Source: UBA2767 sp965228625
GTDB taxonomy: Bacteria > Pseudomonadota > Alphaproteobacteria > Rhizobiales > Methyloligellaceae
Length of the DNA stretch: 64,000 nt
Reading direction: 5' to 3'
Assembly: GCA_965228625.1 (NCBI GenBank)
Contig: OZ245829.1
Coordinates: 4,030,001-4,094,000, forward strand
Shown: piece by piece, positions 33,441 through 42,103 of the stretch
Layout: each line of letters opens with the position of its first letter
Position numbering within the stretch: position 1 is the stretch's first letter
Made by a program: the position numbers and the translations under genes
The notes under the pieces: model-generated
The model's input: only the letters and a program-made list of their open reading frames with translations
Databases searched by the model: none
What the model was told of the DNA's origin: nothing

Positions 33441-33949
33441 GTTTCCCCCTACGCAACTCCGCAACCACATCGGTGATATGCACGCCCCACGTCTTGTGTC
33501 TTCTCGCTTGAGTTTGCCGGTATGCTCATGCGTGAGTTTGAGTGAACCAGCACTTGGAAGGCGCAATCCTCAATTTGATCGGCGCTAATTTCGTGCACGG
33601 GAAGCCAATCCGTAACTCACGCAATGAGACCGCGCAAAAGATTACACAAAATATCATCTTTTAGACCGGGCGCAACAGACCACTGAAAAACCGATACGCC
33701 GGTCCACACCAACACCCCGCGGAGTTTCCTGGAGCGTCGGCAACGGATTGCGGCAAGAACACTTTATCCTTCTATAAGACGTTTGGGGCGCGCTTTCGTT
33801 CACTCTTTTTTTGATGTCGGTCCGTTGCGACCATCCGCCGCTGTGCTCTCTTAACATGACAATTAATGTCATGTTAAATTGCATTTTGGACAGACCATGC
33901 GCGGTCGTTGAAATCAACTTGTCAGCCGTTGTGTCAACGGCTTGCTGAA
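33441..33949. other. divergent control region between the tonB operon and the AraC gene
   Basis: This 509-bp gap separates the minus-strand tonB operon from the plus-strand AraC gene. It contains the 27-bp palindrome at 33851-33877. I saw no further gene and no full Irr-type box. Confidence 0.5.
33851..33877. promoter_or_regulatory. 27-bp palindromic operator candidate
   Basis: Two perfect 11-bp arms, TTAACATGACA and TGTCATGTTAA, around the spacer ATTAA. It lies 73 bp before the AraC-type ATG, where an autoregulatory or iron-linked operator would be expected. It does not match Irr or RirA sites. No T run follows, so it is not a terminator. Confidence 0.75.
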
Positions 33950-34900
33950 ATGGACACTGGCGCCAGCGACATTTTTGCCAACGAGGAGCTTCGTGCCACC
34001 AGGCAATCCGATGCGTCGGAATCGACGACCACCGTCGCATTGCGGGACAAGGCTCATCTCACCGTGATTCGTCCGGGACCGCAGTGCAATTCTGCCGTGT
34101 CTCTTGAGGCTCCGGGGACCCACTTTTGCGTCAACTTCACCGGCGAGGCGCGGGTCGCCGCCGGGCGTAAGTCACGGCAACTGACAAACGGCAAACTGCA
34201 TATCTTGCGGCAGTTCGATGCTTCGCCCGAGCGGATCGTGAAATTCGGTTCGGCATCCTCCGCCGGTTGCCTCGCCGTGCTTGTGTATTTCTCCCCCGAA
34301 TGGTGTGCATCGTGCCCCCAGGGACCAAACTGCGAGGTGGCGCGCTTTCTGCTCGATGGCAGCGCCTCGAACGGGCAATCGGATGACCTCGAACTGGAGT
34401 TCGACAATACCGGGAGCGCCATCGCGCGATCATTGCTCAATGCCCATGTCGACCATGACATTGATGCCCTGAGGGTGGAGCGGTCCTTTCTTGCGATCCT
34501 GTCCTGGGCCTATGGGAAGTACACGCTGCCGGATCGAAATCAGGAGTGGACATCCTCACTGCATCCAAAGGCCACCAACAGAACCCGGCAGGCGGCGGAG
34601 ATACTTCGCCAGCGGCTGGACAATCCTCCGACGATCGCCGAGCTCAGCACCCTGATTGGTATGAACGAGAGCGATCTCAAGCGGTGCTTCAAGTGCCTCT
34701 ACGAGACAACCATCGCCAGCTACTCGCGCCGCGTCCGCCTTGAGGCGGCCCGTGATCTGCTGGCGCACAGTTCCCTCGGCATCGCCAGGATCGCGCTTGA
34801 GGTCGGCTTCGCGAGCCCAAGTCAGTTTGCCCGCGCATTCAGGCTGCACTTCGGGCGTAATCCCGCAGAGTACCGGCGCCTGCCGTCGCAAATGCTCTAG
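33950..34900 (+). CDS. AraC family regulator, PchR-like
   Basis: A 316-residue regulator with the AraC/XylS double helix-turn-helix at the C-terminus (AEILRQRLDNPPTIAELSTL, then RIALEVGFASPSQFARAFRL). Position next to a TonB-dependent receptor and the sequence style fit PchR-type regulators that respond to a ferric siderophore. The ligand-binding half carries a CASCPQGPNC segment (C119, C122, C128) of possible metal-binding type. The ATG at 33950 is used; a TTG start 42 bp earlier is possible. A 27-bp palindrome lies just upstream. Confidence 0.85.
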   Translation: MDTGASDIFANEELRATRQSDASESTTTVALRDKAHLTVIRPGPQCNSAVSLEAPGTHFCVNFTGEARVAAGRKSRQLTNGKLHILRQFDASPERIVKFGSASSAGCLAVLVYFSPEWCASCPQGPNCEVARFLLDGSASNGQSDDLELEFDNTGSAIARSLLNAHVDHDIDALRVERSFLAILSWAYGKYTLPDRNQEWTSSLHPKATNRTRQAAEILRQRLDNPPTIAELSTLIGMNESDLKRCFKCLYETTIASYSRRVRLEAARDLLAHSSLGIARIALEVGFASPSQFARAFRLHFGRNPAEYRRLPSQML

Positions 34901-35125
34901 CGTTTCATTCGTCTGCACCTCCCCTGGCTTCGGCTGAAGCACCGCCAAAAACATCCTTTTTGAGGAGTATTTCTCCCGGATTGAGGCGATCAGGAATGAT
35001 CAATCTGTCCCTATGGCATTGGGGGCAGTGACATTCCGGCTCACACCGCTTGGCCGTGTTCCGGATATCGCGCTGCGAAGGATGGCGCGCTCGAGACGGC
35101 GCAAATCAATCTGGAACGGGGGAGC

Positions 35126-37492
35126 ATGACCACTCAACATCAGCAGAATCGCGCCGGCGGCAATCCGGGCTGCCGGCCGCACCAGCCCGTCAACGGTCGA
35201 ATACGGCAATGCCGCAATCACCTTCCGGCAACCGTGTCAGTTCTGGGGATTGCGGCTGTTCTTATGGCAGAGCCGGTCTTTTCACAGTCGGCTTCGCCGG
35301 GCGCGACGGTGACACTCGATACGATCGTCGTGCAGGGCGGCACGGTTCAGCCCGGACAGAGTGGGACCGACGGTGTCGGTTTGGAAGCGGATACGCTGGC
35401 AGGTTTCACGCAGGAAGATGTCGCGCGCCAACGCCTCGAAGCCATGGCCGGCGGAACCGCGATCATCACCAGCGCCGAACTCGAGGGCCGAGCGAATGTC
35501 ACGATCGGTGACACGCTCAATCTGGTGCCGGGCGTGGTGGTCCAGAACTTCTTCGGCGGCAATGATCAGCCGCGGATTCAGATTCGCGGATCCGGATTGC
35601 AGCAGAACCCGGTTGAGCGCGGTGTGCTCGTCTTGCAGGATGGATTGCCCCTCAATCGCGCGGATGGCTCGTACATCGTTGGTCTGGCCGACCCGCGCCA
35701 GGCGCAGTTCACCGAGATCTATCGCGGATATACGGCCAACCGTCTCGGTGCAACCGTGCTCGGCGGTGCGATCAACTTCACATCGCCCAATGGCACGACA
35801 GAACCGGGAGCCGGCGGCGCCGTCGAGGGCGGCAGCTTCGGCCAGCTCACAACCGCAGGGCAGGCGGGCGCGTCCAACGAAACCATGGACATATTCGGGC
35901 AGGTCAGCCATTCGACGCGCGATGGTTTCCGCGTCTACAACGATTCCGAACGACTGAACGTGAACCTGAACTCGGGCGTGGAACTGAACGAGAATATCAG
36001 CACGCGCGTCTACGTCGGATACACGGACATCGATTTCGACGTCGCCGGACCGCTGACGCGGGCGGCACTCGAGCAGAACCCGAAACAGATTTATGCCGGC
36101 CCGACCGTCACGCCGCCGCCACCGGCGCTTATCATCACGAATCCCGGGCCGAACGTCGTGCGCGACCGGCCGAAACGAGAAGCCGATCAGTTCAGGGTAG
36201 GCTCTCGCACGTCGGCGACATTCGGCGCGCATCTCTTCGACGCCGGGTTCGGATACGCCCATACGGACGACTCCTTCCGGTTCCCGATCGCAGGCGGAAT
36301 TCGCGATACCGATGGCGGTGATTTTACGACCGTGGTCCGCTATTCCTACGCCCCGGACCCATCCCGTCCGCTGCCCTTGTTCGAAGCGACGGCCCTCTAC
36401 GTGGACGGCTCCGCCGACCGGGAGAACTTCCTGAATATCGCCGGGACGCAGGGTGCCAGGTTCGGCGACAGTGAACTCGATGCGACGACGCTGTCCCTCT
36501 ATGCGGGCGCGCATATCCCGATTGCGGCCAACCTCACGCTTTCGCCGGCGATCTCGTACTCCCATGCGACACGCGACAACGACGATCAGTTCGGGTTGGG
36601 ACCTCGCCCCGTGGCCGGGTTCAATCCGGTTACCGGCGCCTTTCAGACGGCCTTTGCGCTGCCGCAGGACACGAGCTATTCCCGCAGTTATTCCGGGTGG
36701 AGCCCGAGCATCGGACTGACGTTCGATGCCAATCCCGACAGCACCGTCTTCGTTGCCCTCAGCCGCAGCTTCGAGCCTCCGACGCATGACGACCTGCTGG
36801 CGACCATCAACGGGTCGCCGTTCTTCAGCCCCGGATCACCGGCCATGGGCATGCCGCGTGTCGCCTTCGCAACGCCCGATCTCGACGAACAGACCGCGAC
36901 CACGATTGAAGGCGGCTGGAGAGGTCAAAGCGGAAGCGTTGCATGGGATGCGGTGACGTATTTTTCGTGGGTCGAGGACGAACTCCTGAACCTGCGCGAT
37001 GCATCCGGCGTTTCCCTGGGTGCCGTCAATGCCGACAAGACCACCCATTTCGGCGTTGAACTCGGACTGTCGACGCAAATCTCCAAACGGCTGAGCGGCC
37101 GCATCGCATACACCTATCAGGACTTCAAGTTCGACGGCGATCCGGTACATGGAGACAACCGACTGGCCGGCGCGCCGAGGCACAACGTGGTCGCTGCGTT
37201 GCGCTACTTCGTGACGCCGGACTGGTATGTCGAGGGCGAGGTCTATTGGCGGCCGGACAAGACCCCGGTCGACAATGCGAACACGCTCTTCAATGAGGAA
37301 TGGTCGGTCTTCAACTTCCGCACATCGCGAAACATCAACGAAAAGTTCGCGCTCTACGGCGAGGTGAGAAACGTTTTCGACGAAGTCTACGCCTCGTCGA
37401 CTTTGATCACCGATGTGGCGCGGCCGGATCAGGCGGCTTTTCTTCCCGGCGATGGGCGCGCATTCAACGTCGGTCTGAGAGTCAGAATGTAG
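35126..37492 (+). CDS. TonB-dependent outer-membrane receptor
   Basis: A 788-residue receptor with a long n-region and signal peptide (VSVLGIAAVLMAEPVFSQ). A TonB box-like LDTIVVQ follows, then the plug (IGDTLNLVPGVVVQNFFGG, IQIRGSG, VLQDGLPLNRADGS, GATVLGGAINF) and a 22-strand barrel ending in FNVGLRVRM with the usual hydrophobic-aromatic pattern. The resemblance is to FecA/ferric siderophore receptors. It heads an operon with a methyltransferase 15 bp downstream and follows the AraC gene by 225 bp. The ligand is unknown; a ferric chelate is likely. Confidence 0.9.
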   Translation: MTTQHQQNRAGGNPGCRPHQPVNGRIRQCRNHLPATVSVLGIAAVLMAEPVFSQSASPGATVTLDTIVVQGGTVQPGQSGTDGVGLEADTLAGFTQEDVARQRLEAMAGGTAIITSAELEGRANVTIGDTLNLVPGVVVQNFFGGNDQPRIQIRGSGLQQNPVERGVLVLQDGLPLNRADGSYIVGLADPRQAQFTEIYRGYTANRLGATVLGGAINFTSPNGTTEPGAGGAVEGGSFGQLTTAGQAGASNETMDIFGQVSHSTRDGFRVYNDSERLNVNLNSGVELNENISTRVYVGYTDIDFDVAGPLTRAALEQNPKQIYAGPTVTPPPPALIITNPGPNVVRDRPKREADQFRVGSRTSATFGAHLFDAGFGYAHTDDSFRFPIAGGIRDTDGGDFTTVVRYSYAPDPSRPLPLFEATALYVDGSADRENFLNIAGTQGARFGDSELDATTLSLYAGAHIPIAANLTLSPAISYSHATRDNDDQFGLGPRPVAGFNPVTGAFQTAFALPQDTSYSRSYSGWSPSIGLTFDANPDSTVFVALSRSFEPPTHDDLLATINGSPFFSPGSPAMGMPRVAFATPDLDEQTATTIEGGWRGQSGSVAWDAVTYFSWVEDELLNLRDASGVSLGAVNADKTTHFGVELGLSTQISKRLSGRIAYTYQDFKFDGDPVHGDNRLAGAPRHNVVAALRYFVTPDWYVEGEVYWRPDKTPVDNANTLFNEEWSVFNFRTSRNINEKFALYGEVRNVFDEVYASSTLITDVARPDQAAFLPGDGRAFNVGLRVRM

Positions 37493-37507
37493 AGGACGGG
37501 TTGCGAA

Positions 37508-38323
37508 ATGGTTTCGCATGAAAGTGGTTCAGCCATAGAGCTGCCGGGTGCGCAGCTCAACACGCAGAAGATGCCCGGGCACTGGCTTCTCGCACGCCTC
37601 GGCAAGAGAGTGCTGAGGCCGGGCGGTCTGGCAATGACCGAGGCTCTGCTGACCGATCTCGACATCTCCGAGAAGGACGATGTGGTCGAGCTCGCGCCCG
37701 GTCTCGGCCTGACCGCACGGATGATCCTTGAAAACAGTCCGCGGTCCTATGTCGGTGTGGAGCGGGACAAGGCCGCGGCCGCCTGGACCGAGCGCCAGAT
37801 ACCCGATGCACCGAACACCAGCATCCGCGTTGGCGCGGCGGAGAAGACCGGACTGCGCGCATCGTCTGCCACGGTTGTGCTCGGTGAGGCCATGCTCTCC
37901 ATGAACTCCCGGGAGCGCAAGCTGCAGATCATGAAGGAGGCGCACCGGGTTCTCAAACGCGGCGGACGCTACGCGATACATGAGCTCATGATCATTCCCG
38001 ACGACGCACCAAAGGCCGTCAAGAAGGACATCGAAGACACACTGTCCGCGGCTATTCATGTCGGCGCGCGGCCACTGACGGAAAGCGAATGGTGTGAAGC
38101 GCTGACGAAAGCGGGATTCAGGATCAGGAAGGTGGCCCACGCACCGATGAATCTCCTGCGTCCGACGCGGCTCGTGGCGGATGAAGGTCTCTTCAATGCC
38201 CTCCGCTTCGTCAAGAACGTGCTGAGCGACCGCGATGCACGTTCCCGCGTCCTGATGATGCGCCGGACGTTTCACAAGTATCGTTCGCACCTGAACGCCA
38301 TTGCCATAACGGCCCTGAAATAG
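37508..38323 (+). CDS. SAM-dependent methyltransferase in receptor operon
   Basis: A 271-residue class I methyltransferase. The SAM-binding motif I is VVELAPGLGLTARMI and the acidic end of beta2 is GVERD; EAHRVLKRGGRYAIHELM is the post-motif typical of Methyltransf_11. It starts 15 bp after the receptor stop, so they are cotranscribed. The DUF1971 gene two positions downstream is elsewhere found fused to TehB methyltransferases, which suggests that these two proteins act together. The substrate is not known. Confidence 0.85.
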   Translation: MVSHESGSAIELPGAQLNTQKMPGHWLLARLGKRVLRPGGLAMTEALLTDLDISEKDDVVELAPGLGLTARMILENSPRSYVGVERDKAAAAWTERQIPDAPNTSIRVGAAEKTGLRASSATVVLGEAMLSMNSRERKLQIMKEAHRVLKRGGRYAIHELMIIPDDAPKAVKKDIEDTLSAAIHVGARPLTESEWCEALTKAGFRIRKVAHAPMNLLRPTRLVADEGLFNALRFVKNVLSDRDARSRVLMMRRTFHKYRSHLNAIAITALK

Positions 38324-38347
38324 GTCCCCTGCAGGAGCACGCGAAAA

Positions 38348-38593
38348 ATGACCGAAGCACCGAGCCCCAAGCCACTCTTCAAGGACAGGTTTTTCACAAC
38401 GAGCCTGACGTCGACCGTGGTGGTGTTCATGCTCTGCCTGGTAAAACACATCCTGGTCATCGTCGGTCTGTCCGGAGCGATCGCCGCCGCCGACTCGATC
38501 GAACACGGCCTCATCTTCGCCGTCGTTGCATTGGCGGCATTAACCGTCTTCGCCTATTTCCGGCACCGTAAACGAGCGGTGCGCACCGACTGA
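38348..38593 (+). CDS. small two-helix membrane protein, MerF-like layout
   Basis: An 81-residue protein with two membrane helices (STVVVFMLCLVKHILVIVGL and LIFAVVALAALTVFAYF) and a basic C-terminus RHRKRAVRTD. Size, helix spacing and the terminal RKR recall the MerF mercury carrier, but the vicinal cysteine pair of MerF is missing; one cysteine (in MLCLVKH) remains, followed by a histidine. It lies between the methyltransferase and DUF1971 genes and is probably cotranscribed. A metal- or metalloid-passing role is only a guess. Confidence 0.6.
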   Translation: MTEAPSPKPLFKDRFFTTSLTSTVVVFMLCLVKHILVIVGLSGAIAAADSIEHGLIFAVVALAALTVFAYFRHRKRAVRTD

Positions 38594-38643
38594 GCGGGAA
38601 TGCCTCTGCCAGATCCGACAAACTGCAGCCGGCCGATGATTCG

Positions 38644-38931
38644 ATGATCAAACACCTACCCGCAGGTCTTGTGGCCTACAAACGGACGCCCGTATTCGAC
38701 AAGGACACGCTTCCCGCCGGCTTTGGCGAGGATCATCAGACGAAGCCGGGGGTATGGGGCGTCATTCATATCCTTGAAGGCCAGTTAGCCTTCACGTCAT
38801 ACCAACCCGAACACACCCAGATACTGGAGCCGGGAGAACCTCCCAAGATCGTCGAGCCGTGCGAGCGTCACAAGGTGGCCGCGTTGGGAGAGGTGCGCTT
38901 CTATGTAGAGTTTCACCGACGCGAGGGCTGA
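38644..38931 (+). CDS. DUF1971 (TehB N-terminal cupin-like) protein
   Basis: A 95-residue protein closely matching the DUF1971 domain, which forms the N-terminal part of the tellurite-resistance methyltransferase TehB: AYKRTPVFDKDTLPAGF, then HQTKPGVWGVIHILEGQL and HKVAALGEVRFYVEFHR. It is expected to form a small cupin-like barrel. It closes the receptor-methyltransferase operon and converges with the iron permease gene. Its cellular role is unknown when it occurs alone. Confidence 0.85.
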   Translation: MIKHLPAGLVAYKRTPVFDKDTLPAGFGEDHQTKPGVWGVIHILEGQLAFTSYQPEHTQILEPGEPPKIVEPCERHKVAALGEVRFYVEFHRREG

Positions 38932-38988
38932 GACATTGTAAGCGACGGGTTCTACCACACTGTCTCGTGCCTTCTCCCGTTGCGGGCG

Positions 38989-40722
38989 CTAATACGCGGG
39001 ATCCGCCTTGAGTTGACTCGTGCCTGTCCGGCGACCGGCGCGTGTCGTCATGATACGCCGGCTCAGAATGATCACCGGAATGAGGCCCGCCGCGACGAGG
39101 ACAAGCGACGGTGTCGAAGCCTGGGCCAACCGTTCGTCGGATGCCAGCCGATATGCCTGAATGGCCAGAGTGTCGTAGTTGAAGGGGCGCAGAATGAGCG
39201 TTGCCGGCAACTCCTTCATGACATCGATGAAGACCATCAATCCTGCGGTCATCAGCCCGCCGGACAACAGCGGTATGTGAATTCGCCGCAACGTTCCGAA
39301 CTGGTTCTGACCAAGGGTGCGGGCCGCGTCGTCCATGGACGCGGGAATCTTCGCAAGACTGGCCTCGACGGTCGTCAGCGCAACCGCCATGAAGCGCACG
39401 ACATAGGCGAAGATCAATGCGGCCAAGGTGCCCGTGAGCAGGAGGCCCGTCGAAATTCCAAACGTCGCCTGCATGAACTCGTCCACCGCATTGTCGAATG
39501 TCGCCAGCGGCATCAGTATCCCGACCGCGATGACCGATCCGGGCACGGCATAGCCGAGATTGGCCAGGCGTCCGGCCGCCTGGCTGAGCGCACCGGGCGC
39601 GATACGCGCGGCATAGGCAAGCACGAGCGCCGGCGCGACGGCGGCAAGCGCCGCGAAAAATCCGAGTTGCAGCGAATTGCCGATCAGGATGGCATAGCGA
39701 GCCGTGAACAGGTTGTGTCCGTCGACAATGCTGAGATTGACCAGGATGGCGACGGGTATGATGAACCCGAGCAGGACCGGCGCGAGACAGGCGAGTGTCG
39801 CGAGCCAGGCCCGTGCGCCGGACAGACGATAGCATTGGAGGTCGCGAACACGCCGGCTTTGGTGGAACCTGGCGCGCCGCCGTTCCGCGCGCTCGATCAC
39901 GACGACCGTGAGAACGAAGGCCAGCAGCATGGTCGCGAGCTGGCCGGCGGCAATCAGATCGTCCATGGAAAGCCACGCCTGGTAGATGCCCGTCGTAAAG
40001 GTGTGGACGCCGAAATGAGCGACCGTGCCGAAATCCGCGAGGGTTTCCATGAGTGCGAGAGAGACGCCACCCGCGATCGCCGGTCGCGCCAGAGGCAGCG
40101 ACACCTTGCGGAAACTCTGAAAGGCCGTGTGCCCGAGCGTGCGGCTGACCTCGCCATAGCACGTCGACTGTTCGAGAAAGGCGGTGCGGGCGAGCAGGTA
40201 GACGTAAGGGTAAAGAACGAAAATGAACATGGCGATCGCGCCGCCCAACGACCGGATGTTCGGGAACCAATAGTCGCGAGGCCCCCAGCCGGTCAGATCC
40301 CGCAATGTCGATTGCACGAAACCGGGATGGGACAAGAGGTCGGTATAGGCGTAGGCCAGGATATAGGCGGGGATCGCAAGGGGTATAATCAGCGCCCACT
40401 CGAAGAAACGCCGGCCCGGAAACTGGCACATGGTCACCAGCCAGGCCGTGGCCGTCCCAACAATGAGGACGCCAACGCCGACGCCCACTATCAGCACCAG
40501 TGTGTTGATCACGTAGCCCGGCAGGACGGTGTTCGCCAGATGGGCGAGGGTGCCCTGGTCATCGGCGAAGATGGAAAAGGCAACCCAGACCACCGGGGCC
40601 ATAAGCACGACGGCGATTGAAAGGGCGAGGGCGCCAAGCCAGTTACGCCCCGTGCGCGCCGCCGGCGCGGGACGGGATTGAGAAGGTGAGTCCGTCCGAT
40701 TAACTGAATTCGTGAGTGTCAA
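38989..40722 (-). CDS. fbpB: iron(III) ABC transporter permease, fused double unit
   Basis: A 577-residue inner-membrane permease of the FbpB/SfuB type, with two homologous halves and about twelve helices. The coupling EAA-type loops are near GEVSRTLGHTAFQSFRKVSLPLA in the first half and DDAARTLGQNQFGTLRRIHIP in the second, each shortened here to its key words. It pairs with the binding protein encoded 126 bp upstream; two hairpins lie between. No ATP-binding gene is adjacent, although this family needs one. Confidence 0.92.
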   Translation of the reverse strand: MTLTNSVNRTDSPSQSRPAPAARTGRNWLGALALSIAVVLMAPVVWVAFSIFADDQGTLAHLANTVLPGYVINTLVLIVGVGVGVLIVGTATAWLVTMCQFPGRRFFEWALIIPLAIPAYILAYAYTDLLSHPGFVQSTLRDLTGWGPRDYWFPNIRSLGGAIAMFIFVLYPYVYLLARTAFLEQSTCYGEVSRTLGHTAFQSFRKVSLPLARPAIAGGVSLALMETLADFGTVAHFGVHTFTTGIYQAWLSMDDLIAAGQLATMLLAFVLTVVVIERAERRRARFHQSRRVRDLQCYRLSGARAWLATLACLAPVLLGFIIPVAILVNLSIVDGHNLFTARYAILIGNSLQLGFFAALAAVAPALVLAYAARIAPGALSQAAGRLANLGYAVPGSVIAVGILMPLATFDNAVDEFMQATFGISTGLLLTGTLAALIFAYVVRFMAVALTTVEASLAKIPASMDDAARTLGQNQFGTLRRIHIPLLSGGLMTAGLMVFIDVMKELPATLILRPFNYDTLAIQAYRLASDERLAQASTPSLVLVAAGLIPVIILSRRIMTTRAGRRTGTSQLKADPAY

Positions 40723-40759
40723 GGGCTCGACATTGGGCAGTCGTTAAAACGGAAGTGGC

Positions 40760-40786
40760 CGCTGCGTGGATTCTATCCCCGCAGCG
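40760..40786 (-). other. hairpin between iron binding protein and permease genes (1)
   Basis: Stem CGCTGCG / CGCAGCG with a 13-nt loop, 38 bp upstream of the permease start. No T run follows on the minus strand, so a message-processing or stabilising role is as likely as termination. Confidence 0.45.
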
Positions 40787-40808
40787 ACCGGTATAAGCCG
40801 TGCGGCCG

Positions 40809-40830
40809 GGGACGGTTGGCCAACCGTCCC
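40809..40830 (-). other. 22-bp perfect palindrome after the iron binding protein gene
   Basis: GGGACGGTTGG directly followed by its reverse complement CCAACCGTCCC, 18 bp past the binding-protein stop codon. It would form a strong hairpin, or a protein-binding palindrome, in the short space before the permease. It may protect or attenuate the transcript so that binding protein exceeds permease. Confidence 0.65.
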
Positions 40831-40848
40831 AGACCTGTTTAAGGGGAG

Positions 40849-41928
40849 CTACTTGTAGCCAACCTCGTTGTAGATCTTCTGGGCCTTTGCCTGGTTTGCA
40901 CCGAGCTTGTCCAGGTTCTGCGTATCGGCCTTGAATTCACCGAGCTTTCCGACGCTCGCGGCCTTGGCCACGCCCTTTACAACCGGGTACTCGTCGTTGC
41001 CGGCGGCAAAATAGCTCTGAGCCGGCTTGCTGGCGAGATACTCCAGGAACTTGACGGCGTTTTCCTTGTTGGGGGCGTTCTTCGCAACACCACCACCCGA
41101 GATATTGACGTGGGCGCCGAACGAACCCTGATTGGGGAAGACGATACCGATCTTGTCGGTCTTTCCGCTCAGGTCGCGCACGTCTTTTCTGAGCGCGCGG
41201 GCAAAGTAATAGGTGTTGGAGACCGCGATGGCGCACTCACCCGACGCGATACCGCGGAGCTGGTCCGTATCGCCGCCCTGCGGATCACGGGCACGGTTTT
41301 CGTAGACCGCCTTGGCCCACTCCTTGGCCTTGTCTTCACCAAGGTGCTCGATCAGGCCGGCGAGCAGCGACAACATGTAGATGTTGGAGCTCGACCGGGT
41401 GCAGATCATCCCCTTGAAGCTGGGGTCGGCCAGATCCTGGTAGGTCTTGGGGGGATTCTTGACCTTGTCCTTGTCATAGAAAATGACGCGCGCACGGCTC
41501 GAGAAGCCGTACCAGTTTCCATCCGGATCGCGCAGATAATCGGGAATGGCCTTGTCCAAGGTGTCGGACTTGATCGGCTGAAGCATGCCACCCTGTTCGG
41601 CCGCCCAAAGCCGGCCGATATCCACCGTGAGCAACACATCGGCAGGGCTGTTGGCCCCTTCCGCCTCGATGCGCTTCATAAGAGCGCTCGCCTTGTCCTC
41701 GATGCGGTTGATCTTGATACCGGTCTTCTTGGTAAATTCGTTGTAGAGATTTTCGTCCGTGTCGTAGTGGCGCGACGAGTAAAGGTTGAGTTCGCCATCA
41801 GCGAGTGCGGGGTGACCGATCGCGACAAGCGGGCCGGCAACAACCGCCATCAATCCAACACGGGCAAGGACGCGGGTTGACACGGCCGCGCGCAATGCGG
41901 CCCCGATACGAGAGACTTTCATCGGCAT
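40849..41928 (-). CDS. fbpA: iron(III) ABC transporter substrate-binding protein
   Basis: A 359-residue periplasmic protein of the FbpA/FutA family. A signal region (residues about 20-43, VGLMAVVAGPLVAIGHPALA) is followed by ELNLYSSRHYDTDENLYNEF, the standard start of FutA-like proteins. Candidate iron-binding tyrosines are Y in SSRHYD and the pair in SNTYYFAR. The start is preceded by GGAGGAG inside the 33-nt leader element, and an Irr-type box lies about 180 bp upstream. A second ATG two codons in is an alternative start. Confidence 0.93.
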   Translation of the reverse strand: MPMKVSRIGAALRAAVSTRVLARVGLMAVVAGPLVAIGHPALADGELNLYSSRHYDTDENLYNEFTKKTGIKINRIEDKASALMKRIEAEGANSPADVLLTVDIGRLWAAEQGGMLQPIKSDTLDKAIPDYLRDPDGNWYGFSSRARVIFYDKDKVKNPPKTYQDLADPSFKGMICTRSSSNIYMLSLLAGLIEHLGEDKAKEWAKAVYENRARDPQGGDTDQLRGIASGECAIAVSNTYYFARALRKDVRDLSGKTDKIGIVFPNQGSFGAHVNISGGGVAKNAPNKENAVKFLEYLASKPAQSYFAAGNDEYPVVKGVAKAASVGKLGEFKADTQNLDKLGANQAKAQKIYNEVGYK

Positions 41929-41938
41929 TTCTTTCAGT

Positions 41939-41971
41939 ACTCCTCCAATAAGCGGGGTTCAAAGCCCCGGT
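41939..41971 (-). repeat. 33-nt iron leader element, copy B
   Basis: Nearly identical (30/33) to 25233-25265. On the minus strand it offers the stem CGGGG / CCCCG and ends in TATTGGAGGAGT, which provides the ribosome binding site of the iron binding-protein gene. The encoded peptide in the matching frame is TGALNPAYWRS. Confidence 0.8.
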
Positions 41972-42103
41972 TTCAGATTCGCTTTTCGGCAAGCCGCGAT
42001 ACGCGTTGCCATTGGATCCTAGGAGCTAGAGACCCGCCGATCGCGGTAATGTCAACACATTAAGGCATGTTTTATTCTCAAAAGTTTGTAATTAAATCAA
42101 TAT

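Noticed and set aside
35282..36787. A 501-codon open frame on the minus strand inside the TonB receptor gene
   Set aside because: It is the complement of a clear receptor coding sequence in a GC-rich genome; its composition (His/Arg-rich, no domains) marks it as a shadow.
38792..40429. A 545-codon minus-strand frame overlapping the iron permease
   Set aside because: It is the out-of-frame reading of the permease gene; the frame at 38989-40722 has the membrane helices and motifs.
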